A stretch of DNA of 64,000 nt from Gluconobacter sp. Gdi. GTDB taxonomy: Bacteria; Pseudomonadota; Alphaproteobacteria; Acetobacterales; Acetobacteraceae. The stretch spans positions 124,001 to 188,000 of the forward strand of contig NZ_BLJQ01000002.1 in NCBI RefSeq assembly GCF_014132155.1. The letters are read 5' to 3'. Below are positions 1-9,698 of the stretch, piece after piece. The position numbers and the translations under genes are program-made. How positions within the stretch are numbered: position 1 is the stretch's first letter; each line of letters begins with the position of its first letter. Below the pieces are notes generated by a model. The model saw only the letters and a list, made by a program, of their open reading frames with translations. It did no database searches and was not told the origin of the DNA.

Positions 1-1777
1 GGATCGAGAGATTTTTCTGCGTGAACTTGTTGCGAACGCAGCAGATGCGACGGACAAACGTCGGTTTGAAGGGCTGACGAATTCTGCTCTCGCTCTTCCA
101 GAAAATGCGTCAATTCGTATTGCTCCGGAAAAAGACAAGAAAGAGTTGGTCATTTCTGACGATGGCGTGGGAATGACACATGATGAACTGGCTCAAAATC
201 TAGGTACGATTGCCCGTTCAGGCACACGCGCTTTCGGTGAAAAACTAAACGCAGCCAAAGCTGAAGATCGCCCAAGTCTGATTGGTCAGTTTGGTGTTGG
301 GTTCTACGCGGCGTTCATGGTTGCCGACAGGGTGGATGTGACGTCCCGCAAGGCTGGGGCAGACGAGGCCTGGACTTGGTCTTCAGACGGGAAGGGCGCT
401 TTTACCCTGACGCCTTCCACCCGCTCTACGCCTGGCACTGACATTGTTCTGCATATGAAAAGTGATGCGGAAGAGTTTCTGGATAGCTGGCGTCTTCGGT
501 CGATTATCCGCAAATGGGCCGACCATATTTCCTGGCCGATCACCCTGCGTGAGGTTAGTGAAGACGGAACAGTCGAAGAAAAAGCTGCCAACGAAGGAAC
601 AGCCTTGTGGCGCAAGCCGAAGGCTGAAATTACGCCTGAGCAATATACGGAATTCTACAGGCACATCGCGCGTGCCTTTGATGAGCCTTATGCAACTATG
701 CACTGGCATGCAGAAGGGACGACAGAGTTCACAGCCCTTCTGTTTCTCCCCAGCGCTCGACCATTTGATTTCATGGAACAGTCTAGGGAAAGCAAGATTC
801 ACCTGCATGTTCGCCGCATGTTCATCACGGACGATGCAGATCTGCTTCCCAATTGGATGCGCTTTGTCCAAGGCGTAGTCGATACGGAAGATCTTCCGCT
901 CAATGTCTCTCGTGAAATGCTGCAGGCAACCCCAGTTCTTGCTCGTATTCGCAAGGCTGTCACGAAACGGGTTCTGACAGAGATTAAAACTCGGGCCAAA
1001 GATGCAGATGCTGGATTTAACGCATTTTGGGAAAACTTTGGAGCTGTTCTGAAAGAAGGTTTGTGGGAAGATAGCGAACACCGTCAGGAAATTGCTGGTT
1101 TCGCACGGTTCCATACCACTCATGATGACAATCTAACGACGCTTGATGATTATATCTCGCGCATGAAGGATGGACAGGACGTTATCTACTTCCTGACGGG
1201 CGATAACCTTGAGGCTTTGAAGGCATCCGCACAGTTGGAGGGCTTCCGAGCCCGTGGACTGGAGGTTCTTCTCCTCGCGGATCCGGTAGATGCATTCTGG
1301 CCAGGGCGACTGCATTCATACAACGACAAAATTTTGCGGTCAGTCGTGTATTCTCATGGAGATCTTGAGAAGTTCCCTACGGACAGTGAGGAAACAGTCG
1401 AGGCAGCCAATGTAGACACCCTTGTTCCTGCGTTGAAGGAGGCTTTGGGTGATGCAGTGAAAGATGTTCGTAGTACGGTTCGTCTTACGGATAGCGCGGT
1501 CGTCATGACTTCTGAGGGCGGACCAGATCTGGCCATGCAGAGGTTAATGCGCCGGTCAGGCCAGGCTCTTCCAGAAACACTGCCCATTTTGGAAATTAAT
1601 CCTCGTCACCCTTTGATCAAAGCTTTGGCTCAGCGTGTCGAGAATAAAGAAAACATTCAGGATCTTGCACGCGTGCTGTTGGATTTGGCTCGTGTTCAGG
1701 AAGGTGAACCTTTGCCAGACCCGACAGGTTTTGCCCGGCTGCTTGCAAAGCTGCTTGCTGGTACTTCTGCTACTTAA
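1..1777 (+). CDS. htpG: HtpG (Hsp90 family chaperone), 5' end cut by window edge
   Basis: Cytosolic ATP-dependent chaperone of the Hsp90 family. The reading frame is already open at base 2 ([19 protein letters not shown], the first conserved GHKL helix), so roughly the first 25 residues lie outside the window. The GHKL ATP-binding motifs are visible: DDGVGMT, then GTIARSGT, then [14 protein letters not shown], the glycine-rich ATP lid. The middle domain keeps the catalytic-arginine motif context ([11 protein letters not shown]), and the C-terminal dimerisation domain runs to a TAA stop followed at once by a strong terminator. The length fits a full bacterial HtpG of about 620 residues less the missing N-terminus. 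Confidence 0.95.
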   Translation, partial: DREIFLRELVANAADATDKRRFEGLTNSALALPENASIRIAPEKDKKELVISDDGVGMTHDELAQNLGTIARSGTRAFGEKLNAAKAEDRPSLIGQFGVGFYAAFMVADRVDVTSRKAGADEAWTWSSDGKGAFTLTPSTRSTPGTDIVLHMKSDAEEFLDSWRLRSIIRKWADHISWPITLREVSEDGTVEEKAANEGTALWRKPKAEITPEQYTEFYRHIARAFDEPYATMHWHAEGTTEFTALLFLPSARPFDFMEQSRESKIHLHVRRMFITDDADLLPNWMRFVQGVVDTEDLPLNVSREMLQATPVLARIRKAVTKRVLTEIKTRAKDADAGFNAFWENFGAVLKEGLWEDSEHRQEIAGFARFHTTHDDNLTTLDDYISRMKDGQDVIYFLTGDNLEALKASAQLEGFRARGLEVLLLADPVDAFWPGRLHSYNDKILRSVVYSHGDLEKFPTDSEETVEAANVDTLVPALKEALGDAVKDVRSTVRLTDSAVVMTSEGGPDLAMQRLMRRSGQALPETLPILEINPRHPLIKALAQRVENKENIQDLARVLLDLARVQEGEPLPDPTGFARLLAKLLAGTSAT

Positions 1778-1806
1778 TTGAGTGCTAGTAGCGGTCTGGA
1801 CAGAAA

Positions 1807-1836
1807 AAAAGGCGGAAGATTACTCTTCCGCCTTTT
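1807..1836. terminator. Bidirectional intrinsic terminator between htpG and the AraC gene
   Basis: A perfect 13-bp inverted repeat (aaaaggcggaaga and its complement) closes on a 4-base loop. It is flanked by A-rich sequence on the left and T-rich on the right, so it can stop transcripts of the converging htpG (+) and AraC-type (-) genes. Confidence 0.85.
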
Positions 1837-1863
1837 CTAGGTAATTGGGTGACGAGTAATACT

Positions 1864-2727
1864 TTATCCTGTCAGTTTCTTCTGACGAAATTCCCTAGGC
1901 GAAAGTCCAAACTTTTGACGGAAGCGCCTTGAGAAATGAGCTGCATTTCTGAAGCCATGTTTGGCAGCGATCTCGGCGATGGTCATGGAAACGTAAGTGG
2001 AAGACTGAAGGTCTTTGTAAATCCTTTCCAATCTCTGGCTCAAAATCCACCCCGAAACAGCATCTGGTTCTCCATCAAAGAGTTGGTAAAGTGCTCGGGA
2101 AGAAATGCCATAGGCATCTGCAATGCTTTTTGGCGTCAGATCGGGTTCTTGCAAACGGCTTTCGATGTAGGATCGAATGTGTTTCTGGCGATGTCTACGT
2201 CGGCCTGCAACGCTGAGTTCCAGATCTAGAGAATCCAGAAGGGTTGTGATCAGAAGATCTGTCAGATGTTTGAACAGACGCGTTTGAGTCTGAGAAGGAG
2301 AGGCTTCTAAGGCGCCTTCAAGAATTAATTCACAACACGTGAAGAGAAAACGACCAGGTCCCGAGTGGACCTCAAAATGAACAACAGGCAGGCCGGACAA
2401 CACGGGCAGGTGATTAAGCAGAACGCTTTGTGTCACAGATATAAGAATGTTGTCCGTAATTAAATTTTCATGCTCAGGACGGAACACCTCAGAACTATAA
2501 GATCTTCTGAGGTGTTCGCGATCTATATACAGGTTTCCACCGTTTTCTCGCGAGATTACGAAGAGAGCTTGTCCATTTTTGAAGTATGGAAAAAGGCTCT
2601 CGGGCATTTCTTGGAGGGAGCGTTGTTGTCTTTGGACAACCGGTTGCAAGCCAGAGGATGGAATGGCAAGCGTCGCAAGAGGAATGATGCGAGCGGGCAG
2701 CTCTGGGGAATGCCCTTTTTGGGTCAT
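1864..2727 (-). CDS. AraC family transcriptional regulator
   Basis: A DNA-binding regulator of about 287 residues. The C-terminal third carries the double helix-turn-helix of the AraC/XylS family, including MTIAEIAAKHGFRNAAHFSR and the signature RRFRQKFGLSPREFR. The N-terminal 170 residues look like the AraC-binding-like (cupin) sensor domain and give no clue to the ligand. I chose the ATG at 2727 (MTQKGHSPEL). A GTG at 2760 would add 11 residues but has no ribosome-binding site. It converges on htpG and shares its terminator. Divergence from its upstream neighbours gives no clear target. Confidence 0.85.
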   Translation of the reverse strand: MTQKGHSPELPARIIPLATLAIPSSGLQPVVQRQQRSLQEMPESLFPYFKNGQALFVISRENGGNLYIDREHLRRSYSSEVFRPEHENLITDNILISVTQSVLLNHLPVLSGLPVVHFEVHSGPGRFLFTCCELILEGALEASPSQTQTRLFKHLTDLLITTLLDSLDLELSVAGRRRHRQKHIRSYIESRLQEPDLTPKSIADAYGISSRALYQLFDGEPDAVSGWILSQRLERIYKDLQSSTYVSMTIAEIAAKHGFRNAAHFSRRFRQKFGLSPREFRQKKLTG

Positions 2728-2878
2728 GGCAGAAACTCTAAGGAGCCTCCAGAGGAACACAGGAGTAGTCTGCTATAACGAAATTACTCATGTAGTGGAA
2801 TGAAAATATGGAATTTCGTTTCATGTCGGCAGATAACATCTGAAAGATATTTATAAAGTATTCCTCGGATAGGATAAA

Positions 2879-5800
2879 TTAGAGAGTCGTAAGATGGCCG
2901 AAATTTTTTGCGATATAGGCAATATGTTCATGGTGTGTAAAGAATAATATTTGAGTTCTTTTTGCTATGGAGAAAAGAAGTTCAAGTCCTGAAAGAGACC
3001 TTTTCTCGTCGAATGTTATAAAGAGATCGTCAGCGATAAAGGGAAGCTGAATGCCACGATCTAGAGACTGTTCTACGGACGCAAGGCGGAGTGCCAGATA
3101 AAGTTGATCTCGTGTACCTTCGCTCATGGCATGCACCGAGACGAGGGAGGATTCATCGGCAAGGAGACCAGATAGAGTCAGGTTGTCTGTTCCCGTGTCT
3201 TCCAGGGCAATCCCTGCATAGCGATGTTGTGTCAGATGTGAAAACATGGCCCCCGCTCTTTTCAACAAGGGGCCATGAGTCTCCTGACGCTGTTTTTCTA
3301 CGAGACGACGTAACATCAGGCTTTGAAGGCGAAGAGAGACATATCGTGCTGCGCGATCGTTCAGGTCGGCTTCGACTTCCTGTATTTGCTCAGCCGTTTC
3401 ATGCGATCCACTTTTATCCTCTAGGGTTTTTAAATTCTGACGGGCATCCCATAATTTTTTTTCAATTTCAGAATGCCTTTGTTTCAGAGAAAGATTCTGC
3501 TGTTCCAATTCATCCGACTCTTTTTCAAGGGTTTCGGGATCAGCCTGTTTCGCTTCTGATAGAAGAGTTTCCAGAGAGCGCCCGTTACCTGCAGAGAGAA
3601 TAATCGCTTTCAGTTCTTCACGTCTTTGAAGAAGGTTGGCACGATGTCTGAGTTCGGTAGCGACACTATACAGGCCTTCTCCGAATGGAATTTCAAGCCG
3701 CGATAAAATTGGAGAAAGGGTCTGCTTTAGTGAAGTAAGTCGTGCATTGGTCGCGTCAAGTGTTTCCAGAAGTGTTGCCCGCTGCGCCATAAATTCTTCG
3801 CGTTTTCGTTCTGTTTCCTGAGCCTGTTTGAGTGAAGCGCACAATTCATCCAATGAGGTCGTATTATTTTTTTCGAGAACAAAATTGAGTGAATTTTTGA
3901 ACTCTAGGATATCCGTATTATTTTTAAGCTGTTCGCTTTCTTCATTTTCCAAGCGAATTTGAATGGCTCGAGCTTCCTGTACATCCCCAAGGTCAACTTG
4001 GCGGGGACCAGCAGGATAGTGACAGGAGGCACAGGCTGTATCCCACTCGACTTGCCATAGGGCCAACTTATCCCGCAGCGCTTCAAGTTGATTTTCTTCA
4101 GCAGCAAGAGATGTTTCTAGTCTTTCCTGGGCCTGTTTTTTATCCCTAGCGGCTCTTAAACGATTTTCATACTCATCCTGGATATTTTGTGCATGTTGAA
4201 GACAGAGCGCAAAATTATCATTCTGAGTATCAGATATATAAGGTACTAACTCTTTGAGTGCCGAATGCTTTTGTTGCTGCTTTTGCTGCAGAATTTCGTA
4301 AACTCGATTCTGATCCTCTGATTTTGAAAGAGCATCGATTCTGGCATCACACCAACCGAGAAATTCTGCAGGCGCAAGTTCGGGCAAGCCGAGATATTTT
4401 AATTTCGCATACCAAGATTGCTGCCGAGATATCTGGTCTGATTTAATAAGAGAAACGGTTCTTTCAGCCTGCTCAATTTCTATTTTTATTGTGGTAATTT
4501 GCTGGCTAAGATCGTTTAATCGAGCAGACTTCTCAGCATATGCGTGCCGCCGATCCGCAAGTGTATCTGCATTTTCAAGCAAAACCGAGAAAGCGTTTAG
4601 AACGGATGATTCGGGATGCTGCTTAGTTTGCAGGAGGCTTTGAATTGATTCCCAAGCCGCATTACGCATCTGCCGCGCGTTTAAGAGCGATTCAGGAGAA
4701 ACGGCTTCTCCATTTCTTTCCAAGGCATCGTAATCAAAACTTTTCTTCGAGAAGTCTTTTTGGAGCGTTAAAAGAAGATCACGTTCTTTGAAGTGTCTAT
4801 CCTCAAGCTCACGCCAGACAAGGCACTCAGCGTCAATGATTGTTTTTTGTAGAATAGGCAGACCGTCAAGCGCTCTCCAGCGCGTAGATGGATCGGCGGG
4901 AGTCCAGGGAAGGAGACGATCAAAAGCGGCATTAGTGGCATGAATGGCAGCTTTTAGCGCCTTTTGCAGTTCTTGAAGATCATCATCAATGGCTCCAAGG
5001 TTGCGCGCGTGGTTCAGGCTGGCTTTTAAGCGTTGAAGATCGATCGTAGAAACACTCTTGGGTCCGTCGGACAGGGACTTTATGGCATCTTGCTCTTGTC
5101 TCAATCTCGAGATGCGAAGTTTTATTTCCTGCTCAAGAGTAATGAAATTTTCCCGCTTCTGAAGCTTTTTGTTTAAAGCCTCCAATGCGGCTGCGCTGGG
5201 AAGGCGGCAAGGGGAAGCATGATGACGCGCCCAGAATTGCTCCAACCAGATTTTGTCATTTCGAATTCGACTTGTTTTTAAGTTCGTATCGTTTTCGATC
5301 TTATAAATAAGATCGTTTCTGTTTTCTAATGAAATGATTTTCTCGCCATCATTCAGAATGGCGGATTTGTCCGGGAGTGATTTGATATATTCCGAAACCG
5401 TTTCTAATCTTAACTTTGTTTCGTTATCAATAGAAGTTTGAGTTTTGATTTCAGAGAGGATGGCTTCGAAGTTGTCGCATTCAGGGCTGGAAAATTCTGG
5501 GAGTTTGGATCCGGAGAGTTGCGATTGCAGATCTAACAATTGAAGGTAGGGGATGCTGATGTTTCTGGCGCGGCTATTCTCTCGCTGCCGCATCAAGAGA
5601 CGCTGTTGTTCCGCGTTGCATTCTGAAAGAGCCTGCTCTTCTTTCGCTTGCGCTTCACGGGCAACAATCAGGTCATGAGGAAGGACGGCATTGCTTCTCA
5701 AGGCTTTATTGAGTTCCGAAAGGTCGCGCTTCGTCTTGAGAATTTCTGACTTGCTGCTCCCTTTTCTCCATTGGGTACTCGTTTCTTTATCAAGAGAGGT

Positions 5801-6286
5801 CATTAGACCCCCCAGACCGCCTATTCCCAGACCTGCTGATAGAATTTGGAGGCCGGCGTCGTCTTTGAGGCGTCTCATTTCTTCCCCGCCCTCACGGAGC
5901 CGGGTGTGGTTAAGAGCCCATCCAGCTTCGAAGCTTTTTGCGTCCAGGTCTCCCATCCAGCGCTTTAGAAGGTCATCACTTTGTGGGGTGAAATCGTCTG
6001 GCTCATAGAAAGTCTGTGTGCGTGCCCTTCGGCGCACGCCCTCCAGAACTTCTCCTTCATGGCTTACTTTTCCACCCACTCGCAGAAGGGGGGCAGCACT
6101 CATCCAGTCTGCGCTGATGTGATGCGGAAACTGGAAAAGAAAATCCCTTATAGCTGCAAGCATTGTGGATTTTCCGGCTTCATTATGCCCATGAATGACA
6201 TGGAAATCCGCTTCCGATTCAGGGAAGGCAATGCTGCGATTTTGAAAGCCGCCATATCGGAAGAGGTCAAGACGATCAAACCGCAT
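2879..6286 (-). CDS. YhaN-like (SbcC/Rad50-type) coiled-coil ATPase
   Basis: Large SMC-like ATPase of 1135 residues, partner of the exonuclease encoded immediately upstream; such pairs process DNA ends. A Walker A motif (GHNEAGKST, residues 33-41) sits in the N-terminal half domain. A long stretch rich in Glu, Gln, Leu and Lys (about 180-1000) is predicted coiled coil. The C-terminal half domain has an ABC signature (MSEGTRDQ, about 1054-1061), a Walker B (PFIADDLF, with Asp in the usual Glu position) and an H-loop (THH, about 1117). The layout fits the YhaN family (N-terminal AAA_27 domain) better than classical SbcC. A CASC motif at residues 752-755 resembles a Rad50 zinc hook. The start overlaps the stop of the partner gene by one base (TGATG), which implies translational coupling. 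Confidence 0.85.
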   Translation of the reverse strand: MRFDRLDLFRYGGFQNRSIAFPESEADFHVIHGHNEAGKSTMLAAIRDFLFQFPHHISADWMSAAPLLRVGGKVSHEGEVLEGVRRRARTQTFYEPDDFTPQSDDLLKRWMGDLDAKSFEAGWALNHTRLREGGEEMRRLKDDAGLQILSAGLGIGGLGGLMTSLDKETSTQWRKGSSKSEILKTKRDLSELNKALRSNAVLPHDLIVAREAQAKEEQALSECNAEQQRLLMRQRENSRARNISIPYLQLLDLQSQLSGSKLPEFSSPECDNFEAILSEIKTQTSIDNETKLRLETVSEYIKSLPDKSAILNDGEKIISLENRNDLIYKIENDTNLKTSRIRNDKIWLEQFWARHHASPCRLPSAAALEALNKKLQKRENFITLEQEIKLRISRLRQEQDAIKSLSDGPKSVSTIDLQRLKASLNHARNLGAIDDDLQELQKALKAAIHATNAAFDRLLPWTPADPSTRWRALDGLPILQKTIIDAECLVWRELEDRHFKERDLLLTLQKDFSKKSFDYDALERNGEAVSPESLLNARQMRNAAWESIQSLLQTKQHPESSVLNAFSVLLENADTLADRRHAYAEKSARLNDLSQQITTIKIEIEQAERTVSLIKSDQISRQQSWYAKLKYLGLPELAPAEFLGWCDARIDALSKSEDQNRVYEILQQKQQQKHSALKELVPYISDTQNDNFALCLQHAQNIQDEYENRLRAARDKKQAQERLETSLAAEENQLEALRDKLALWQVEWDTACASCHYPAGPRQVDLGDVQEARAIQIRLENEESEQLKNNTDILEFKNSLNFVLEKNNTTSLDELCASLKQAQETERKREEFMAQRATLLETLDATNARLTSLKQTLSPILSRLEIPFGEGLYSVATELRHRANLLQRREELKAIILSAGNGRSLETLLSEAKQADPETLEKESDELEQQNLSLKQRHSEIEKKLWDARQNLKTLEDKSGSHETAEQIQEVEADLNDRAARYVSLRLQSLMLRRLVEKQRQETHGPLLKRAGAMFSHLTQHRYAGIALEDTGTDNLTLSGLLADESSLVSVHAMSEGTRDQLYLALRLASVEQSLDRGIQLPFIADDLFITFDEKRSLSGLELLFSIAKRTQILFFTHHEHIAYIAKNFGHLTTL

Positions 6287-7518
6287 CAGGTGGTACTTCC
6301 CATAAGTCGTGCTCGTAAGGCAGATCTGGCCTCTTCCAAGGGCCAGTTGCTATCGTCAGCCATTAATGCGCTTTTCTCTACGCAGCTGGGTAATGCAGAA
6401 AAAAACATTTCAAACTCTTCGGGGAGCATGGCCAAAAACTCAGGATCGCTGATTAACTCTGCCAAAGCGGCATCTACATCGTGCAGTGTCTTTGCCGATG
6501 GTAGAGACGTCGTCTTGTTCCGGAGTTTTTCCAGCGCAATCTGGTTCTGACCTGTGTCCAGAGAGACAGCTATGCTTCGTAAGTCGTCTTGCCAGCATGT
6601 AGATGCACAGAGACTGTCATGAAGGGAGGATGCACCCGTTAACGTGACCCGTGCAATAACAGTACGTCCCTCTGCCTGAGTAAGTGCCTTCTCCATGTAC
6701 CGTCTTGCAGCATGATTAATGTCCTCCATGTCATGCATGTCGGCTATATCTATGACGATATGGGTCCAGCGTACGACGTCACATGCGAGCGGCGTAACAG
6801 ACTGAACGATGTTATTTTCGACAGTCACAAGTACCGCACCACACGAGCCTGTTTCGCGGATATGCCGGCCTTGCAGTACGCCTGGGAAAACGATCCAGGG
6901 ATGGCGACAGACAATTTGTTGGGCATGAACATGCCCCAGAGCCCAATAGTCGTAGTGTTTGGATGTAAGTGTCTCTATGGAGCAAGGAGCATAGGTTTCG
7001 TGTTCGCCGTAGCCTGAAAGAGACGTATGCAGGACGCCAATATTGAACCAACCTGGGACAGGTGCAGGATATGCTGGCGTCATGTCTTTCCGAACATGTC
7101 TGTCCCGAAAGCTTTGACCATGTAGGGCTACCTGGATGTCTTCCAGCCGCACAGTTTCAGGAGCATCGTAACTGAAGTGATCAATGCCCGGGGGACGGGG
7201 AAGTTCACGTGCGATGACAGACTGGGCATCGTGATTGCCTGAGAGAGTGATAACTCGAATTCCAGCATTCACGAGACGGCTGAGCGACTTCATCATGTAG
7301 AGGCCGGTGCTGACGTCCTGCCAGCTCCCGTCATACAGATCACCTGCGAGGATCAGGAAATTTACCTTCTCTTCAAGTGCGGTATCGATAAGACGATCAA
7401 GAGCCCGTCGCGTTGCATTTCGAATTTCTTCCAGTGGAAGGCCCTCATAGCGGCTTAGTCCTTTAAGGGGGCTATCAAGGTGAATGTCGGCAGCGTGCAG
7501 GAAGGAGAAGTTGGGCAT
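6286..7518 (-). CDS. YhaO/SbcD-like DNA repair exonuclease (metallophosphoesterase)
   Basis: Calcineurin-like nuclease of 410 residues with the full two-metal motif set: DIH (11-13), GD (59-60), GNHD (94-97), H164 and GHVH (195-198). These are the Mre11/SbcD active-site motifs. The roughly 150-residue C-terminal region should form the capping and ATPase-contact domain. It is the first gene of a coupled pair with the SMC-like ATPase, by analogy to YhaO-YhaN and SbcDC, and probably acts on double-strand break ends or hairpins. It diverges from the glycosyltransferase at 7.6 kb. Only a weak AGAG precedes the ATG. Confidence 0.88.
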   Translation of the reverse strand: MPNFSFLHAADIHLDSPLKGLSRYEGLPLEEIRNATRRALDRLIDTALEEKVNFLILAGDLYDGSWQDVSTGLYMMKSLSRLVNAGIRVITLSGNHDAQSVIARELPRPPGIDHFSYDAPETVRLEDIQVALHGQSFRDRHVRKDMTPAYPAPVPGWFNIGVLHTSLSGYGEHETYAPCSIETLTSKHYDYWALGHVHAQQIVCRHPWIVFPGVLQGRHIRETGSCGAVLVTVENNIVQSVTPLACDVVRWTHIVIDIADMHDMEDINHAARRYMEKALTQAEGRTVIARVTLTGASSLHDSLCASTCWQDDLRSIAVSLDTGQNQIALEKLRNKTTSLPSAKTLHDVDAALAELISDPEFLAMLPEEFEMFFSALPSCVEKSALMADDSNWPLEEARSALRARLMGSTT

Positions 7519-7609
7519 GCCAACACTCTAACCTGAGAGCAGAGTCGAACGAAGAGTGTTTCAGAAGGAGGCCTTGACGAGGCGAGACGACCCACCCTAT
7601 GCCGGATTT

Positions 7610-9013
7610 ATGGATAGTTGGACGGCCTACGGTACTGCCCCTCGTGAAGTGATTGCTGGAGGAGGACAACGACTTTCTCCAAAGCATAAATTTTCCTTGG
7701 TAACTACAGTCCGTTGGGAAACACCGTATATTTTGGAATGGCTTACCTATCATTTTTCGATAGGGTTTGATCATGTCTATATATATTGCAATGATGATGA
7801 TCCGGCCGAACTTTACAATGAAATTCTTCCTTTAACTGTTGGACAAAATCCTAAAGTGACATTCGTTCACTATGGGATTGTCGGTGCCCAGTTTCAGATG
7901 TTCTTTCATTATTTACGCCACTACTCGACTGAAACCGAGTGGCATATGTTTTTGGATGTCGATGAATTTCTTTGCCTAAAAGATTGCGATGATATCGGGA
8001 AATTTCTTGAAAAATTTCCTCCGCTTGATGCTCTTTACTTTAATTGGTCATTTTTTGGTCATAGTGGGTATAAAACCAGACCTAAAGGTGCTGTGCTAAC
8101 CAATTATATACGTCGCGAAGATGGAGCAACGCCTTTTACAAAAATTCTTGTACGTTCAGCGATGGTTCCGTACGAGGCTATATTTGAGAACCCGCATGAA
8201 GCTATTCATCATAACCTTCTTACTGTAGCGCCAGATCTCAGGACAATTAATGTTCTGGGAGATTCCATGAATGGGTACTATGACAATTTTCCTGAAAAAG
8301 CCTGGGCATATCTGAAGGAGAACCAGCGTAACCGCGCCATCGTGGATGTGGCCTTTATCGCTCATTACAATATCAAGTCTGAACAGGATTTTGAGATCCG
8401 GGCGAAGCGGAGCGTTGTCGGAAATTTCATTGCTCAAAAAACCTGGCAGAGTATGACGCAGGCAGAACGGGCAGTTTTTTTCTCCATGACGAATGCCGTT
8501 CAGGACACCTATCTAGCTGATTACTGGAAGAAATTGTCCGATGCTCGGCTAACCTGCGTTTTCCCAATTTCTACTTGGCCGCTGCTGTCAGAAGGTTGTT
8601 CCGCAACACAATCTTCAACGTTTTCGGAAATTTCTTCAGAGGATGACGCGGAAGGTCCTCTCTCGGGACAAATTGGAAATTTTCCAGCTCACCATACTGC
8701 TGAAGAGAAGAATCCCTGGTGGCAGGTCGATCTTCAGGAAAAAGCCTGTGTTCATGAAGTAAGGCTGTTTAACCGACTTGATTCCGCATTGGAACGCGCA
8801 GCTAATCTGACGATTTCCGTCTCAACTGATGGAGAATCCTGGACTGAAGTGCATCGCAAAGAAGATGGACAGATTTTCGGTGGTGCCGACGGCACACCCT
8901 ATATCTGGACAACCCCGGAAGGGGTTAAGGCAAGGTTTGTAAGGATTACAGTTCTTGGCGAAAAGACATACCTGCATTTCAGCCAGGTCCAGGTTTATGG
9001 GAACGTTGACTGA
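7610..9013 (+). CDS. Glycosyltransferase (Glyco_tranf_2_4 type) with C-terminal discoidin domain
   Basis: A two-part protein. Residues about 25-250 match the family-2-like glycosyltransferase fold of the DUF23/GT92 kind: FSLVTTVRWETPYILEWLTYH, a VYIYCNDDDP strand, then MFLDVDEFLCL with a DxD-like DVDEF metal/sugar-nucleotide motif. The last 140 residues look like an F5/8 type C (discoidin/CBM32) domain: PWWQVDLQEKACVHEVRLFNR, an SVSTDGESW strand and the closing QVQVYG strand. No signal peptide or membrane segment is visible, so a cytoplasmic or periphery role is likely. The ATG at 7610 lacks a ribosome-binding site; an in-frame GTG at 7556 would add 18 residues. The same PWWQ(V/I) domain recurs in the genes at 47.6 and 49.6 kb. 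Confidence 0.75.
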   Translation: MDSWTAYGTAPREVIAGGGQRLSPKHKFSLVTTVRWETPYILEWLTYHFSIGFDHVYIYCNDDDPAELYNEILPLTVGQNPKVTFVHYGIVGAQFQMFFHYLRHYSTETEWHMFLDVDEFLCLKDCDDIGKFLEKFPPLDALYFNWSFFGHSGYKTRPKGAVLTNYIRREDGATPFTKILVRSAMVPYEAIFENPHEAIHHNLLTVAPDLRTINVLGDSMNGYYDNFPEKAWAYLKENQRNRAIVDVAFIAHYNIKSEQDFEIRAKRSVVGNFIAQKTWQSMTQAERAVFFSMTNAVQDTYLADYWKKLSDARLTCVFPISTWPLLSEGCSATQSSTFSEISSEDDAEGPLSGQIGNFPAHHTAEEKNPWWQVDLQEKACVHEVRLFNRLDSALERAANLTISVSTDGESWTEVHRKEDGQIFGGADGTPYIWTTPEGVKARFVRITVLGEKTYLHFSQVQVYGNVD

Positions 9014-9031
9014 AGCCCAAAAAATATAGTC

Positions 9032-9538
9032 TCAATGGTTGAGGAGATATTGTGTAACGATATCTGGAAGGTTCTCTTGCAGCGTTTCAGTCGAGGCTAC
9101 TTCTTCACTACGGAGGCGCTCTAAAAGAGAAAGATCGCTGCTAAAACCCAGTCGATCTGCCAGGATCATAAGTATATTCAAAGATGCGATTTGATGAGCG
9201 CGGTAACTCACGTCTGTAAGAACGTTCTTGAGAAGATTACTTTCCTCGCCGGTGACCAGCAGACTGGAGACAGTGCTGAGAATGGAAGAAACCGTCTCAT
9301 GGGTCGCGGGTGTGTGCCTGCCATGCCGGCTAAGAATCGCCGTAATGTCGCTGACATGCTGTCGGCGCAGGATGAGATCCTGCTTCATCTGGGCACTGAC
9401 ACTTCCATAGCGCTCACAGAATGGCAGTTCTGAAAGAACGGTTTCGATGGCTTTGGTCTCGATCGCCAGATGGTCCTGCAACCGCTCCAGATAAATATCC
9501 AGTGCTGTTGTTTCTGTGGACTTGGTTCTGCCAGCCAT
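9032..9538 (-). CDS. Ferritin-like DUF892/YciE-type small protein (tentative)
   Basis: 168 residues, predicted almost entirely helical, with no signal peptide. The pattern of helices with spaced Glu and His (IETKAIETVLSELP, then RRQHVSDITAIL, then YRAHQIASLNILMILADRLG) and a final EEVASTETLQENLPDIV helix resembles the four-helix DUF892 (YciE/YciF) stress proteins. The match is distant, so the family call is tentative and metal binding is not shown. A good AGAGGA precedes the ATG by 4 bases. It stands alone between the discoidin glycosyltransferase and the TonB receptor terminator. Confidence 0.6.
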   Translation of the reverse strand: MAGRTKSTETTALDIYLERLQDHLAIETKAIETVLSELPFCERYGSVSAQMKQDLILRRQHVSDITAILSRHGRHTPATHETVSSILSTVSSLLVTGEESNLLKNVLTDVSYRAHQIASLNILMILADRLGFSSDLSLLERLRSEEVASTETLQENLPDIVTQYLLNH

Positions 9539-9640
9539 TGGTTTCCTCTAGCGTCACGATGACGGGATCTGAGCCTATATCTGTTCATGGCGAGTGAACT
9601 GTCAACGTCATGATCAAAATTGGAGAGCGGCATAAAAAAA

Positions 9641-9670
9641 AGTCCTCATGCCAAAGGCTGGCACGAGGAC
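9641..9670 (-). terminator. Intrinsic terminator of the TonB receptor gene
   Basis: Read on the minus strand: a 13-bp near-perfect stem (agtcctcgtgcca with its complement, one mismatch) and a 4-base loop. An uninterrupted run of eight T follows. Confidence 0.9.
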
Positions 9671-9698
9671 TGAATAACGCGGCGTCTGGTTCTGAATA

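Noticed and set aside
383-1123. 246-codon minus-strand frame opposite htpG
   Set aside because: No protein motif or ribosome site; the plus frame is clearly HtpG.
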